DNA of 64,000 nucleotides from Orobanche coerulescens (GCA_033398695.1 CM065818.1:79914092-79978091); one strand, 5' to 3'; counted from the first letter of the stretch, positions 1-11,552 are shown. Notes: generated from the sequence alone by a model not told the origin. Made by a program: numbers and translations.

Positions 1-110
1 CGAACATCTTCAAAATTAGGCACACATAAACGATTTCTAAATCGAATAATACCATCTTCTGACAATTGGAAGGCTAACGAGGTTCCTAATTTAATGTTCT
101 TCTTTATTTT

Positions 111-695
111 CTATAACTCTTGATCCTCTTTCTGGCCTTGCTGAATTCTATCTATTAAAGTAGGTCGAAGGGTTAGTGCTGACAATTTTGCTTCTAGCCA
201 TCCATGTTGGATAATTTCCACATCCATATTCATCAAATCGTGTAATTCTGGCTTCTGGATCAAGGTCATGGCCGCAATAGATTGTGCTGATTTTCTGCTT
301 AGGGCATCTGCTACGACATTAGCTTTACCAGGGTGGTAGTTGATGACACAATCATAGTCTTTAACAAGTTCCAACCATCTCCGCTGTCTCATATTTAATT
401 CTTTCTGAGTGAAGAAATATTTCAGGCTCTTGTGATCAGTATAAATTTCACAACGTTCTCCATATAGGTAATGCCTCCATATTTTAAGTGCAAACACCAC
501 TGCAGCAAGTTCTAAATCATGTGTCGGGTAGTTCTTTTCATACTCCTTCAGTTGTCTAGATGCATATGCTATTACTTTACCATTCTGCATTAATACACAA
601 CCCAGACCATTCTTTGAAGCATCACTGTAGACTTTAAAACCTCCAGTTCCCATTGGAATGGTCAAGATCGGTGCCGATGTCAGCCGCCTCTTCAA
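111..695 (-). pseudogene. Element A RNase H domain of Ty3 pol
   Basis: This minus-strand stretch encodes the RNase H of the Ty3 polyprotein, which degrades the RNA strand of the RNA:DNA hybrid during reverse transcription. Visible marks are [15 protein letters not shown] (first catalytic Asp), [19 protein letters not shown] (Glu region), [11 protein letters not shown] (Asp), and the end [15 protein letters not shown] (last Asp). It is in the same frame as the RT segment at 699-1133, with only one stop codon (TAA near 698) between them. The pol frame therefore continues through this point and the ATG-like start here is not a real start. After residue ~135 the sequence enters the RNase H-integrase linker. 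The downstream integrase is outside the window. Confidence 0.88.
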
Positions 696-698
696 TTC

Positions 699-1133
699 TT
701 AAAAGCTTTGCTCGTATGATTCTGCCCACTTGAAGGGAACATTCTTTCTAGTCAGTTGTGTTAATGGAGAGGCAATCTCGGAGAATCCCTCTACGAATCG
801 ACGGTAATATCCAGCTAGACTAAGAACGCTGCGTACTTCTGTAGAATTTGTGGGTTGCGGCCAGTTATTGATTGCTTCAACTTTGCTTGGGTCTACTGAA
901 ATCCCTGCTCCGGATATAACATGCCCCAAGAATACCACTCGGTCTAACCAGAATTCACACTTTTTAAACTTAGCATATAATTGTTTCTGTTTTAAGACTT
1001 CTAAAACTTTCCTTAGATGCACTGTATGGTCTTCTTTGGTCTTCGAATATATGAGAATATCATCAATAAACACGATAACAAACTTATCCAGGAAGTCTTT
1101 AAACACTCTATTCATTAAATCCATAAATGTCAC
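699..1133 (-). pseudogene. Element A reverse transcriptase, C-terminal half
   Basis: This is the palm and thumb part of a Ty3 reverse transcriptase. The catalytic YxDD-type motif is seen as [10 protein letters not shown], followed by [41 protein letters not shown] and the connection region [20 protein letters not shown]. The sequence joins the upstream RT half (1170-2582) across a single-base loss near 1134, inside the conserved region after MPFG. It joins the RNase H downstream through one in-frame stop. Length and motif spacing are otherwise normal for the family. It is part of one continuous gag-pol gene and has no start of its own. Confidence 0.9.
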
Positions 1134-1169
1134 GGGGCATTTGTTAGGCCAAACGGCATCACCAAAAAC

Positions 1170-2582
1170 TCATAGTGTCCGTACCTGCATCTTGAATGCC
1201 GTTGGGATGTCCTCTTCCTTTATCTTCAATTGATGGTACCCTGATCGCAGATCAATTTTGGAAAAGATAGATGCGCCTTGAAGTTGATCAAACAAGTCAT
1301 CAATTCGAGGTAAAGGATATTTGTTCTTGATCGTAACTTTTTTGAGCTCTCGATAGTCTATACACATCCTCAAGGAACCATCCTTCTTACGAACAAACAA
1401 TATTGGCGCTCCCCATGGTGAATAACTAGGCCTAATGAGGCCTTTGTCTAACAACTCTTGCAACTGGGTCTTTAATTCCTTTAATTCAGCTGGTGCCATT
1501 CTGTATGGTGACTTTGATATTGGTGCCGTTCCCGGCTGTACGTTAATCACAAACTCTATTTCACGATCTGGTGGCAGTCCCGGTAGATCATCAGGAAACA
1601 CTTCAGGGTATTGTTTCACCACTGGTACTTCATTGATGTTCGAGAAATCTTGTTTTTCAATGCTCATTACACTAACTACATAGCCTTCACAACCACTATT
1701 TAATAAACGTTGTGCCTTCATTGCTGAGATTACTGGAAATCTTAAATTCTTACTAACCCCGACAAAATAAAAAGGTTCTTCCCCAGGTGGTTGTAGTGTC
1801 ACAATCTTTCTCCGACAGTCAACAGTAGCATGATATTTTGATAACCAATCCATACCCAAGATTATGTCATAGTCATTCATGTCCAACACGATTAAATCAG
1901 CATAGAGTTCCCTATTTTCGATAGGAATACTACACGCTCGTATGATCTTATTTGTTTGTTTTGGATCTCCAGAGGGGGTAACTACATTATAACCTACCTC
2001 AATTGTTTCTGGTACTCTACCCAGCCTTCTCACATACTCGGTAGATGCAAATGAATGTGTAGCACCAGGATCAAATAATACCGATGCTGAAATACCAAAG
2101 ATAAGAAGGTTACCTGTGATAATAGACGGATTAGCTTCAGCATCTTCTCTGGTTATAGTGTAAACTCTAGCTGGTACCCTTTCCTGCGCTTTAGTTTTTG
2201 TCTTGTTTGGGCAAACGTTCGCCATATGTCCAGGTTGTCCACATGAAAAGCATACTTTAGAACCCAATAAGCAAACTCCACTATGTTGTTTTCCACAATT
2301 AGGGCATGCCGGTAATGGTACAAAGGGTCTACCCTCTTCAGACTTCATGCGCTTACTTGGTCCTCCTTGTTCCGGCCCCTTTTTAGATGGAAAACCAGCC
2401 TCTGGATTCTGCGATTGAGGTGGCCTCTTCTTTTCATTCTTAAACCAGCGTTGACCTTGTCGTTGGGCAAATTGCCGCCGAACCTCTTGTGCTTGTCGAA
2501 TCCTCGCCCGCCTCGTTTCGCGACCAATGCTCTCTAAGCAATTATTGAATAAGTCGTCCCTTGAATTACTGCATGCTGACAT
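1170..2582 (-). pseudogene. Element A gag C-terminus, protease and RT N-terminal half
   Basis: About 470 codons hold three modules in order. Residues ~90-125 are a zinc-finger region with [12 protein letters not shown] and a standard CCHC knuckle [14 protein letters not shown] that binds genomic RNA. Residues ~150-265 are a retropepsin-like protease with [11 protein letters not shown] and [13 protein letters not shown]. Residues ~335-470 are the RT fingers and palm, with [32 protein letters not shown] and the first catalytic Asp region [12 protein letters not shown]. The protease active site reads DPG where the family usually has DSG, a substitution likely to impair cleavage. The frame closes early at 1170 after an extra base near 1186. 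The ORF start is simply where the frame opens after the gag break at about 2600. Confidence 0.9.
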
Positions 2583-2662
2583 CTCTGTATAGCTCTGGTC
2601 TCAAGCCTTCAAGGAACCTCTCCACTTTCAGTGCTTCCGTGCTAACCATATGCTCAGCAAAC

Positions 2663-3010
2663 CTAGACAAAGATTTCGAACTTACAGATGTAGTCCGAAA
2701 CCGTCATGCTTCCTTGTTTCAATCGTATAAATTGCTCATCTTCATTGCACGAACAGGAGTCAGAAGTACTTATTTCGAAGAGTTCCTTGAACTTAGCCCA
2801 AGTCATTGTTGCCACATTTTCAATAGTGCTTATCGTATCCCACCAATGACTGCACCGCCCGTAACATGAAGGATGCACAAAGTACCTTGTTCTCTTCGAG
2901 ACCTTACTATACTGGAACATGTTTTCTATAGTCCTTAGCCAATCTTCTCGCTTCGTAGGATCCACTGCGCTCTCAAATGTCGGTGGATTCAACTTCGAAC
3001 CTTCCTCCAT
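2663..3010 (-). pseudogene. Element A gag, N-terminal (retrotrans_gag-like) part
   Basis: The minus-strand ORF opens with MEEGSKLNPPTFESAVDPTK and runs through WLRTIENMFQYSKVSKRTRY, a CSHWWDTI segment and WAKFKELFE to GSMTVSDYICKFE. This pattern (PPxF, a W-x-x-x-IE-x-MF motif, WW, then a phi-x-EF repeat) is that of the plant Ty3 gag core that assembles the virus-like particle. The expected YFP-like segment after WAKFKELF is degenerate. A shift between 2663 and 2582 separates it from the zinc-finger part. The bases 3011-3378 between this start and the primer binding site are the untranslated leader, with no ORF seen. Confidence 0.8.
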
Positions 3011-3378
3011 CTAATTCAACTTGTTCTACTCGAGGTGGCGGTCGATTCTGTCATCTCCCCGCCGTCGCCGCATGTCTCTTTGTTGGATGAGTTGTTGGAT
3101 TTGTTGAGATTGCCTTTCTACTAGTTCGCATAATCGACCAATGATCGATCACGATCGAACTTGTCGATGTCATTTCCGGGTCTTGTGTTCTACCCCATCA
3201 TTTGCCTTCATTTCTTGTTCTCGGCATTATTCTCTATTTATGACTGAGCCCTATATCATATGGTCAATATAATTCATGAAATATGAGTGCACACAAATAA
3301 AATAACACTTACTGGATTTGTTGTGCTCCACATGCTCTGAGCTCGTGTACATGGACGGTCTACCATGTGGCACAAACC

Positions 3379-3390
3379 GGCTCGATACCA
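3379..3390 (-). promoter_or_regulatory. Element A primer binding site (tRNA-iMet type, degenerate)
   Basis: On the minus strand these bases read TGGTATCGAGCC, close to the TGGTATCAGAGCC complementary to the 3' end of initiator Met tRNA, with a one-base deletion. It lies at the inner edge of the LTR, as minus-strand DNA synthesis requires. Confidence 0.7.
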
Positions 3391-3392
3391 AC

Positions 3393-6220
3393 CGTAACAC
3401 ACCCGCACTAACTGCCTAACTTACACTATCTTATATCATATTAGTACTTATAAATTATGGTGAAATTTCGACAGAGTTTCCCCTAAACTAGTACCTATCC
3501 CAAACCTGTGACATAAAAACAAACACAAGTACCATACAGAGACATCTAGTCTCAATCCGAATCAAACTCATGACATCAATATCCCCGTAGCTATAACTAC
3601 AAGAGATTAGTAAACCACAAAACTTCAAGCTTCTCAAATTACTTATATATTTTACATTACGATATTTAAACAACCTCACAGGTTAAACAAACATACTAAG
3701 TGAACTTAAAGTACCCATCACACCATCAATGACACTCGAACCTATGAGTACATTACTGCAATACATATTTATAAAGTAAGGTTCACAAACAAGAACGAAA
3801 ATATGTTAAGCCCATGGTTAAGCCCGACAGGTCGTCATCCATGTACGTCGACCCTCAGCAACAGTGGAACTCCAACTCATCCAGCGAGGGAACATACTCA
3901 AGCATCAGAATTACCTACAATGCATAAACTACGTGAGCTAAAGCCCAATAAGTAGAAATCATGCATGTTATGTATCATGTCTGATGCAACATATGACATA
4001 TGATTATCAATGAAAATCTCTCAAAATCATTTTCTTATCCTTGGGCCCGTTGAACCACGTACTAAGCACCGGAATGAACTCAACATCATATCATATCATG
4101 AGGCATGCATCTACCATGCCAGACATATAAGGCATGCATCTACCACACCAAATATATCGTGAGAACACGCATCTACCATGTCTCACACATGATATAAGCA
4201 CGCATCTACTGTGCTAAACATATCGTAAAAGCATGCATCTACCATGCCTCGGTGCTCTAGCAGCCCAACAAAACATTTTTCTTTTCTTTCTTTCCATGAT
4301 CGTACCATGCATGCGAGACACTAGTGAGTATCTGTTATGCATGCATGTGAAGATGATAATGGATGTTATGATCATGTAAGGTGCAACCAAACACTTTAAT
4401 CATAGTACAGATCAATCATCCAATACAATACACTCTCAAGATATCATCAAGTTTACAAACAATACTATGTTTATGCATTGTAGTTGCAGATGGATTTTTA
4501 CTTACCTTGATCGGGTAATACCCTTACGTTTATACCAATAGGGGGTGGTTGGGATGATATATCTTCAGAACCTGTTTCAAGGAATGTGTTTCAAGGATTT
4601 ACATACCACACGCAAGGTTTAACTCTCTCTATATATCGAAAGGGTTTACCACTTCGCATAACCGGTGTTCTATGTACTTTATGTCGGTTTATCGATGTAT
4701 ACCAGCCCATTAACCAATCAATTTTGGACTTATAATTCCTTAATAAATCTATTAGTCTCTGTTTATAAAGTTCATTCAACTCTCACAACTTAAAATTTCA
4801 AGGTTTTATAACAAACACTTGATTAAGAGAGTTTATCAAAGTCTTGTCATAATCAGATTTTGTTTTGCTTATAACCACTATAATATAAGTTGAATTTGCA
4901 CCAATTTTTGACATAATATCCCTAAGATACTTAAGAATAAGTATACTGAAACTCCTGACCCTGAAATATACGGATCAAGTAACATATACTATTAATTCCA
5001 AAAGGTGGCAGAATTGGTTCCTTTATTGCCTTAGTGAGTTTTAAGACTCATAAATCCATATTTAACACAAGGGTTTGCCATGGCTGAATTCTTAACATCA
5101 TTATAACATGTATAAGAACATATACAAGCTCTCACACCTTCGAAATAGCTAAGAAACATAGCAAGAATAAGGAAGAAACAAAGGAAACTCACCTTGATTG
5201 TCAAAGGAATTGAGGTGTTGATGTTTTTGATGATTTCTTCTTGAATATTTGGTGATTTTTCGAAATGTGAAGCTTCTTGATAATGTTCAGACTGTAAATG
5301 AGGGTTGAGAGTCGGATTTATCCATCAACCAAGTGTCTTAAGTCGGTTATGAAGGTGAAATGTCCAAAATACCCTCGAATGACTACTAGAGACTAGGTTT
5401 GAAATAATTGATCGGTTCAAGTAGTTATGATCCGGTTCTTGGAGTGTTTGAACCGGTTCCTAGTAGATATTGACCTCATTTAGGGTATGGATGATCTTTA
5501 AAATGGTTTAGTAGAAGTTTAGGGTGTATTTTTATTGCTTAAACTCGATTACCACTGCGAACAATGTTGAAAATGCTAGTGAAGGACTTTATTGTCAAAC
5601 TTTCTAAAACTTCACAAATGAGACACTGTGGGTAAGAATGGAAGAAATCATTTATAAAAATATAATTAATATGATAAACTAAAAGATAAGTTCAATTCCT
5701 ACCGCAGTTGGAACGAATGAGGTATAGACAGATCACAGTATTTTACAAACGTTATCAGATACAATCATAAATTGTATCCTATTAGGTATTGACAAGAGTC
5801 AAAGGCACTTGACGCGTGTTAGTTTATTGAATGATGGTTATCCACTTGAATCTTCAATTTAAAGTGACCCACTACACGCGCCGACTAAAATCTCGAGGTA
5901 AACTAGTTAACCTCCGATAGACACGTCAGTGACACCTTTATAACTTCTAGGCTTACCACGTGTACTTAGAGTTTTATAAGATCTTTACACATATTTTATT
6001 TTTGTATTATAAATACTATGAATAACATAACTTAGTCCCGTAACATATACCACGATTGTGTTTTAGACATGAGTTCAAATGTTTAGCACATTCCTATGTG
6101 TGGAATTAACTATAAGATCAACTGAACCATGAAACATCAAGTAATCCAAATAACACATAATTAACAGGTTATGCATGAATCATATTGACCAAGTGAGTAA
6201 TGTTAGGCTCGGGTATCACA
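3393..6220 (-). repeat. Element A 5' LTR (~2.8 kb)
   Basis: Read on the minus strand it begins TGTGATACCCGAGCC at 6220 and ends near GTGTTACG at 3393, directly followed by the primer binding site. The final TGTTACA-type end appears mutated. A length of ~2.8 kb is typical of the Tekay/Del group. Apart from the short tandem array at 4102-4255, nothing coding is seen in it. Its partner LTR is outside the window, so age cannot be judged. Confidence 0.8.
4102..4255. repeat. Short tandem array in LTR A (29-35 bp units)
   Basis: About five imperfect copies of a unit containing GCATGCATCTACCATG, separated by variable AT-rich spacers. The copies start near 4102, 4131, 4165, 4197 and 4232. The unit includes the palindrome GCATGC. 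The role is unknown. Confidence 0.7.
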
Positions 6221-6225
6221 ATAGC

Positions 6226-6543
6226 ACAGGGTCGGCATGAAGCATGATGAAAGATGATGGATACTGATCACATGAGGACCCATTCATTGTTGTATTGGTT
6301 CAGTTGTACGTTATTTCTGCTACAATATTTTCTCCGTTTTACGGGAGTATTTTGTATTTGACCCCTGCGTGGGCATGTATTGAGATTGAGTTGTATGTTT
6401 TTATTGAAAGACCAAATCTGTCTACTGAGTCATTTTAGCCTTAAAGGTATTGTTGAGATGTTCGATGTTGCTACCAGCCTGGTAGATCCTTGAGGAAGGG
6501 ATCTACGGCGTGTAATATCCTTGAGCGGATTGGGGGTGTTACA
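6226..6543 (+). repeat. Element B 5' LTR, 3' remnant
   Basis: This remnant ends TTGAGCGGATTGGGGGTGTTACA and is followed after four bases by the primer binding site. The upstream part is displaced by element A; ATAGC at 6221-6225 is the likely A target duplication. Confidence 0.7.
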
Positions 6544-6547
6544 TAAA

Positions 6548-6559
6548 TGGTATCAGAGC
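6548..6559 (+). promoter_or_regulatory. Element B primer binding site
   Basis: An exact TGGTATCAGAGC, complementary to initiator Met tRNA, four bases after the LTR end. Confidence 0.92.
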
Positions 6560-7790
6560 TTAGGTTGTGGAAACCTAGGCTGTCGGGTCAGTTGTGCCTG
6601 TTGAGTTTTGTCTCGTCGGGTTTTGTCTGACTGAGTCGTGACGCGACGCGTCGTCTGAGTTTGTTGGTCGTTGTTAGTATCGTGGCGCAATCATCATCCT
6701 CGTGCGAGCTATGGATGTAAGTCTCCCTTCTTTGTGTTGTGCCTCGTGTGGCACGAGCCACTTGTATGATTAGTCATTGAGTGATGGAATCTTTATGCAG
6801 GTTCTTGGTTTCGTAATGTGTGCTTATTTGACTCTCCTATTTCGTTATATGAGGAGAGTTGTCGCTACTTATGTCCCTTCGACTGTGATATTTGACTGAT
6901 TTTTTTCAAGTAAAAGACATGTGTTGTCTTGGTTTTGAACGAGTTGATATGTGTATTATGTGCATGTAAGTGAATGTCGATAGTGTGAGTTTTGGGCGTT
7001 CTGGCCTATTGGATTTTTGAGAACCTTAAGTATCTTAGAAAATAAAATTCGAGAAATACTTTTAAAATGGATTATTTTCTCGTGGCACTTTCAAGGTGCC
7101 TTCTAGTACCGCAATATGTTTCAAAATTATTCCCCTTGAGGACCAAAATATTTTGAGATATTTTCAATAATTTAGTAACGCATTTGCTTAGACCCGAGGG
7201 TCGAATATTTCTGAAAGTTTTTCATGAAAGAAAAGTGTCCTCATTTTTATCAAATGCAAGATGGTTTTTCAATGTCTCGATAAAGATGTTTGTACTACTT
7301 TTTGAAAGGTAATACTCAAGACCAAATAGTGTTTCCAAATTATTTTCAAAAAGGTGGTTTTCGTTTTTAAAACCTATCATTCTTGTTTACGGTCCTGGAA
7401 TGTATGTGTGATGTTCGCACTTTCGTTAGGGTGTTAACCCCCGAATTGTGATTGAATTGGTGGTGTGAGCGTTGAGTCGTTCACCACGCATTTGTTGTAC
7501 TAGCCCTCTGTGAGAGGTGTGATGTGGTATTTAATGTTTGTTGCCTCGTGGTGAATTGCGTGTTGTCGCACATGTGCGAGCTGTTAAATCTTGGGTTTGT
7601 ACGTTTGTGTAAATGTTTTATTGTTTCATGATGTTTTGTGATTATGTGCTGGTTATTGTTCAGGCTGTTGAGATCGCCGAACGATGTCGTCGTTGCTGTG
7701 ATGTTGATATGTGTGATGCTTTATGATAGTAATCATTGTATGTGTTGCGTGTTATGATTTTCTATTATGCTGAGTGGTTGCTCATCCAGT
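6560..7790 (+). other. Element B untranslated leader
   Basis: About 1.2 kb between the primer binding site and gag. No ORF, tRNA or repeat array is seen. It is T/G-rich with several imperfect copies of TTTGAAA- and TTTTCAAA-like words. Long leaders are usual in this Ty3 group. Confidence 0.5.
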
Positions 7791-8820
7791 ATGCCGAGGG
7801 GCACAGGTCATGGTCGTGGCGACCGGATGCGTGATCGAGATCATGCTGCCGGTGATGGTGTTGGTATCGGCGTTGCTACTATTCTGCAGTAGGTAGGTGC
7901 ACAGATGACTCAGTTGACTCAAGCAGTTCAACGTAATACAGATGTAACCCATAACATTGGCGCAAATCAGTGGCTTCGAGAAGTGGTTCGCATGAATCCC
8001 CCTCATTTTGCTAGTGCCGCAGATGTATTGGGTTGGGATGGTTGGATTTTCCAGTTGGAAAAGATATTCGAGGTAGTTGATTGTCCTGAAGAACGTAAGG
8101 TGCCGGTCGCTCAGTATCTTCTCGACAAAGATGCCACTAGATGGTGGGAGGTCGTTAAGCCTCGAGATCATGTTGTCGCGTGGGCAGAGTTCCAGAGATT
8201 CATGAGAGATGAGTTTTGTTCAGAACCGATTAGAAATCGGAGGATTATTGGGTTCTTTTCGGCGAAACCGCGAGATGTACCGCTATCTCAAGCTATTATT
8301 GATTTTAGCAAACAACTTAGCTATGCAGGATCAGGTAAGGACAGAGGAAGATAAGATCTGTCATTTTAGTCGAATGAAGCCGGAGATTCTTCAGTACATG
8401 GCAGGTCTCACTTATACTTCCTTGAGAGATTATCAGAATAGAGCGTTAGCCTATGAGCTATCCAGATTATCGACTGAGAATATGTTTGAGTCGAAGAAAC
8501 AGAAATCTATTGGGAACTTTCCAGGAAATCAGGGGAGTGGGACCCCTGAGAGTGGGACTTCGTGTCGTCATCCCAAGAAGGTTCTACGATCGCGTGATCA
8601 AGGGAGGAGTATTACCCCTGCAGTGAGTAATGTGAGCAGCTCGAAGGCATGTTATAACTGTAATCGAGTGGGCCATACCGCGAGGAATTGTCGTTCACCG
8701 TTAGTCAGCTGTTTCGAGTGTGGTCAGGTGGGTCACCGAGCTATGCATTGCGAGACAGTAGCTGAGAGATTTGGGGATCAAGGTTGCGTCTCTTCTCCAA
8801 AAGTACACGGTGATGCCTAG
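7791..8820 (+). pseudogene. Element B gag with two CCHC zinc knuckles
   Basis: The likely start is ATG at 7791 (MPRGTGHGRGDRMRDRDHAA), because the same frame continues past one TAG near 7890 into MTQLTQAVQRNTDVTH at 7905. The capsid core shows MNPPHFASAADVLGWDGWIF, LEKIFEVVDCPEE, ATRWWEVV and WAEFQRFMRDEF, the normal plant Ty3 gag pattern. A frameshift near 8330 moves the rest to another frame (about 8350-8820), which carries two intact knuckles, CYNCNRVGHTARNC and CFECGQVGHRAMHC. Translation ends at 8820. Where protease should follow, only noncoding sequence to the polypurine tract is found, so pol is missing rather than degenerate. Confidence 0.85.
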
Positions 8821-9208
8821 TGTGGTTTTTGAGGATTTCGGCGTAGTCCGAATTATTTATGGTTCTCCTTGTGGATCAGTTGTGTTTATTTTCTGTTTTC
8901 TTGACTGTGCATGTTTTCTTATATTGGTGCCTCTTGCTTTGTGATTGTTCGGATAATTTACTCAATTGTACTATCTGTTTGATGACGCTTGTCACTTGTT
9001 GGTTTTACTATGTCTCTACCTGTGGCATTGTGATGGTCGTCGTGAGTGTGTTTTCACGCCGTATGTTTCTTTGCGTTGCTTGTAACATTTCACCATTGGG
9101 CGCGAGTTTTCGGTTCTTGTGTGTCTCCTTGAGTGTTTCCTGGTGGGATGATGCTCCTCCCTACTTATTTTAAGTTTCGGGACGAAACTTCTTTTAAGGA
9201 GGGTAGTA
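8821..9208 (+). other. Element B 3' internal region and polypurine tract
   Basis: No retroviral pol domain is recognisable. The end has the family signature TTTCGGGACGAAACTTC, then TTTTAAGGAGGGTAGTA, whose purine run just before the LTR start primes plus-strand synthesis. Confidence 0.7.
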
Positions 9209-9534
9209 TGTAATATCCGCAATTTCGGTTTCCAGTAAAATTTTTTTTCGGTGTCGTTTTGTTGAGTTACGTGTTCTTAAGCGACTTTTCCGTGCTTGAG
9301 TTCGATTCTTGCGAATCTCGTTCGAAACTGTTATTTCGGGTTTCTAGTAAGTTCATTTAACATTGTTATACGTGTTGTGGGATTCAGTTTGGTTATTCGT
9401 TGTCATATCGTGATTTTCGGACATTTGGGATCCTTTTGTAAATTCCCAAAGTTGTGGGTATCCATCGTCATACCCATTTCTGAGAATACTGTTGCTGTCT
9501 CTCTGAGTCGATAGTTCACACTAAGGTACTGTAG

Positions 9535-9866
9535 TTAGCGCACGTTAAGTGTTATAGTTAGCGCGCACTAACGGGTGGTGCAGAAATAGTCCAGAGGCTA
9601 CTGGACTGGGTTAGAACATTGGTTAGCGCACGCTATTTGGTAACATAGCGCGCACTAGGGTGCATTAGTAGCGCATGCTAAGGTGAGGATTGCGCACGCT
9701 ACATGGTTGTTCAAGGGTAGTCCAGGAGCTACTGGATTGGGTCTGGAGGTCTCGTTAGCGCACGCTAACACTTGTGGTTAGCGCATGCTAGCAGTGTGTT
9801 TTGGTCTGGCAGTTTGTTTCGGTGCCACGATAACGCACGCTAATCTTAAAGATTAGCGCACGCTAA
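9535..9866. repeat. Palindrome array, TTAGCGCACGCTAA type (LTR B promoter)
   Basis: Ten copies, exact or near-exact, of the quasi-palindrome TTAGCGCACGCTAA lie near 9535, 9558, 9623, 9645, 9667, 9689, 9755, 9778, 9829 and 9853. They form pairs with start-to-start spacing of 22-24 bp. A diverged duplication (AGTCCAGAGGCTACTGGA and AGTCCAGGAGCTACTGGA) lies between pairs. The array ends 12 bp before the TATA box. Confidence 0.9.
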
Positions 9867-9877
9867 TCTATCCAGTG

Positions 9878-9885
9878 TATATAAA
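9878..9885 (+). promoter_or_regulatory. LTR B TATA box
   Basis: TATATAAA directly downstream of the palindrome array. It is the likely core promoter of the LTR (U3/R boundary about 30 bp downstream). Confidence 0.7.
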
Positions 9886-10617
9886 CTGGACAACAGTCGT
9901 GGAATGTTATTTCCACTTCATTTCTTCTCCTCTCCGCGTGTTTGAGACGAGGGTGACTGGGGTCCGAGATTCTGGTAGATTTTGTTCCATCCAAAGGTGT
10001 TTTAGAGTATCCTAGGTGATTATAACATCGTCTAATCCATTGTTCTTCGCCGAATAAAGGTATTTTTCTTGAATCCATAGAGTTAACTTTTTGAGAGTTT
10101 TGTTCTTGATTTCGTTTTCCATCCGATTTTGATAAACCGATTGTTGTTTAATGATGTTGTTAAACATATCCTATGGATTGTATATCCATATTTTGGTTTG
10201 GACTTCCGTTTTCGTGTTTTGATGGGACGGATCGCGTTCTTGACCATTTTGGGGGAAATCCTTGAACTTTCGTCGTTTGTTCCTTGAATTCCGCGACTTT
10301 AGGTCGTGCTATAGAATTTATTTTCATTGTTGTTATTGTCCTTCGTAGTGTATTGTCGCGAGTTGGCATTCGGCGGAGTCGGCGGGTTCGTAGTCAGTTC
10401 GTGCCAACCTATTTTTGTCGATTCTCCGCATTTGTGGTTATTCGAGGCAAGTACCTTGTCAATACATTTCTTGTTTTATGGGTATAATGATTGGTTATTG
10501 CCTCGGTATGTTTGTTCGATTGTTTGAGATAAACTTTCAAAAGATTCGGTTTAGCCTCCTCAAAGCCTCACTTTCAAAACGCGTGTGTTTTGTGAATGTT
10601 GTGTCTCGTGAATGTTG

Positions 10618-11552
10618 CATCTAGTGGATCAGCTACTGAGGCAGAGGGTGCAGTAGGCGGAATTAGAGATCACTGTAGTTAGCTGGGATGCTCTAAGAAT
10701 AGCTTCCAACTTTGAAGACTTCTTTGTCTTCAGCTTCTTCTTCTTCTCGACAGCTGTAGTAGAGCCACTGTCGGGAATAGATCGCTTTGTCAGCTACTAA
10801 GTATACAATAAACAGCTTAGAAAGTAAGAACAATAAGTTGTACATTTTTAGAAGTTAATTTGCATAGCGGAAGTATGTTGTGTGAGTTGCTGTAAATACA
10901 TCAATTAGGTGTTCTCCTATATGGTTTAACAGTGTATATTCTATAAATCACAATAGACTGAAAACAGTAATGATAGAACGTAAATAACACACAATTTAAA
11001 GTGGTTCGAGGTAAATCCCTCTACGTCCACTGGTCCTCCACACAGGAGTAAAGAGTTTATTAAAATCACTACGTACACAACTAGGTGACTTTTTCTTTGA
11101 AGAACGATCATCGTAGATGGGTTGTTTGCGTGGAGGACTTGGTATATTTCTTTGCTTGGATATTGCTGTATGCTCACGAAATATACTTCTTTGTAATCGC
11201 TAGAATGTCAGAGTAATCTGTCAAAGCTTTCGCAATAATGAATAGTGTGTGTATGAAGTCCTATTGCTTGGGGCTATTTATAACCTTGGAATTCTATCCA
11301 TTATTAATGTAGCCATTGTTGGTTGGTGAGATATTAACGTCTGTCTCTTGATTGGCGGCTGCTGAATATTTGAATTAAAGCAGATCGCATTTAATGCTTC
11401 AGATATCCTTTCTGTCTTTGCATTAAATGCTCTTTAGAGCGTTCAGAGTTGTCTCTCTCCGGCTGCATTAAATGTTGTCCTATTAGCAATAAATGCTACT
11501 TTAACTGTGAATACTTTATGAATAAATAATGTTTATCTCACAATAGTTTAAA
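10618..11552 (-). repeat. Fragment I: minus-strand LTR with adjoining leader
   Basis: Read on the minus strand, 11552 begins TGTGAGATAAAC. A TATA-like TTATAAATAG lies near 11275-11284, and the block ends near TCACACA at 10879. The stretch around 11020 has the style of a copia LTR R/U5 region (GGATTTACCTCGAACCACTT). Bases 10618-10878 would be leader and a few gag codons. No primer binding site was found, so the ends and family are tentative. Confidence 0.4.

Larger units (their letters stand above)
1..6220 (-). mobile_element. Element A: Ty3/gypsy (Tekay/Del-like), 5' part of the element
   Basis: On the minus strand the order is LTR (3393-6220), primer binding site, gag, protease, RT and RNase H. 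The integrase and 3' LTR would lie left of base 1 and are outside the window. The long LTR of about 2.8 kb, the CCHC knuckle followed by an aspartic protease, and the RT/RNase H sequence style fit the Tekay/Del group of chromoviruses; the clade name is inference. The frame is broken by one stop and several single-base shifts, so the copy is inactive as written. It is inserted into the 5' LTR of element B; the right boundary at 6220 is clear from the LTR start TGTGATACCC read on the minus strand. The left TSD lies outside the window. Confidence 0.85.
6221..10617 (+). mobile_element. Element B: gag-only Ty3/gypsy derivative, both ends truncated
   Basis: Plus-strand order: the last ~320 bp of a 5' LTR (to 6543, ending GGGGGTGTTACA), PBS at 6548, leader, gag (7791-8820), a polypurine tract at about 9195-9206, and a 3' LTR from 9209. 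There is no protease, RT, RNase H or integrase, so it depended on another element's enzymes. The 5' LTR is cut by element A and the 3' LTR is cut near 10617 by fragment I. The 3' end context (TTTCGGGACGAAACTTC, then TTTTAAGG) and LTR start TGTAATATCCGCAATTT are shared with element C. Confidence 0.8.
9209..10617 (+). repeat. Element B 3' LTR, truncated
   Basis: It starts TGTAATATCCGCAATTTCGG immediately after the polypurine tract. The first ~200 bp match the start of the C LTRs (minus strand from 48232 and 42818), including the stretch around TCGATTCTTGCGAATCTCG. It then carries its own palindrome array and TATA box. The TG...CA end is missing because the LTR is cut near 10617. Confidence 0.75.
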
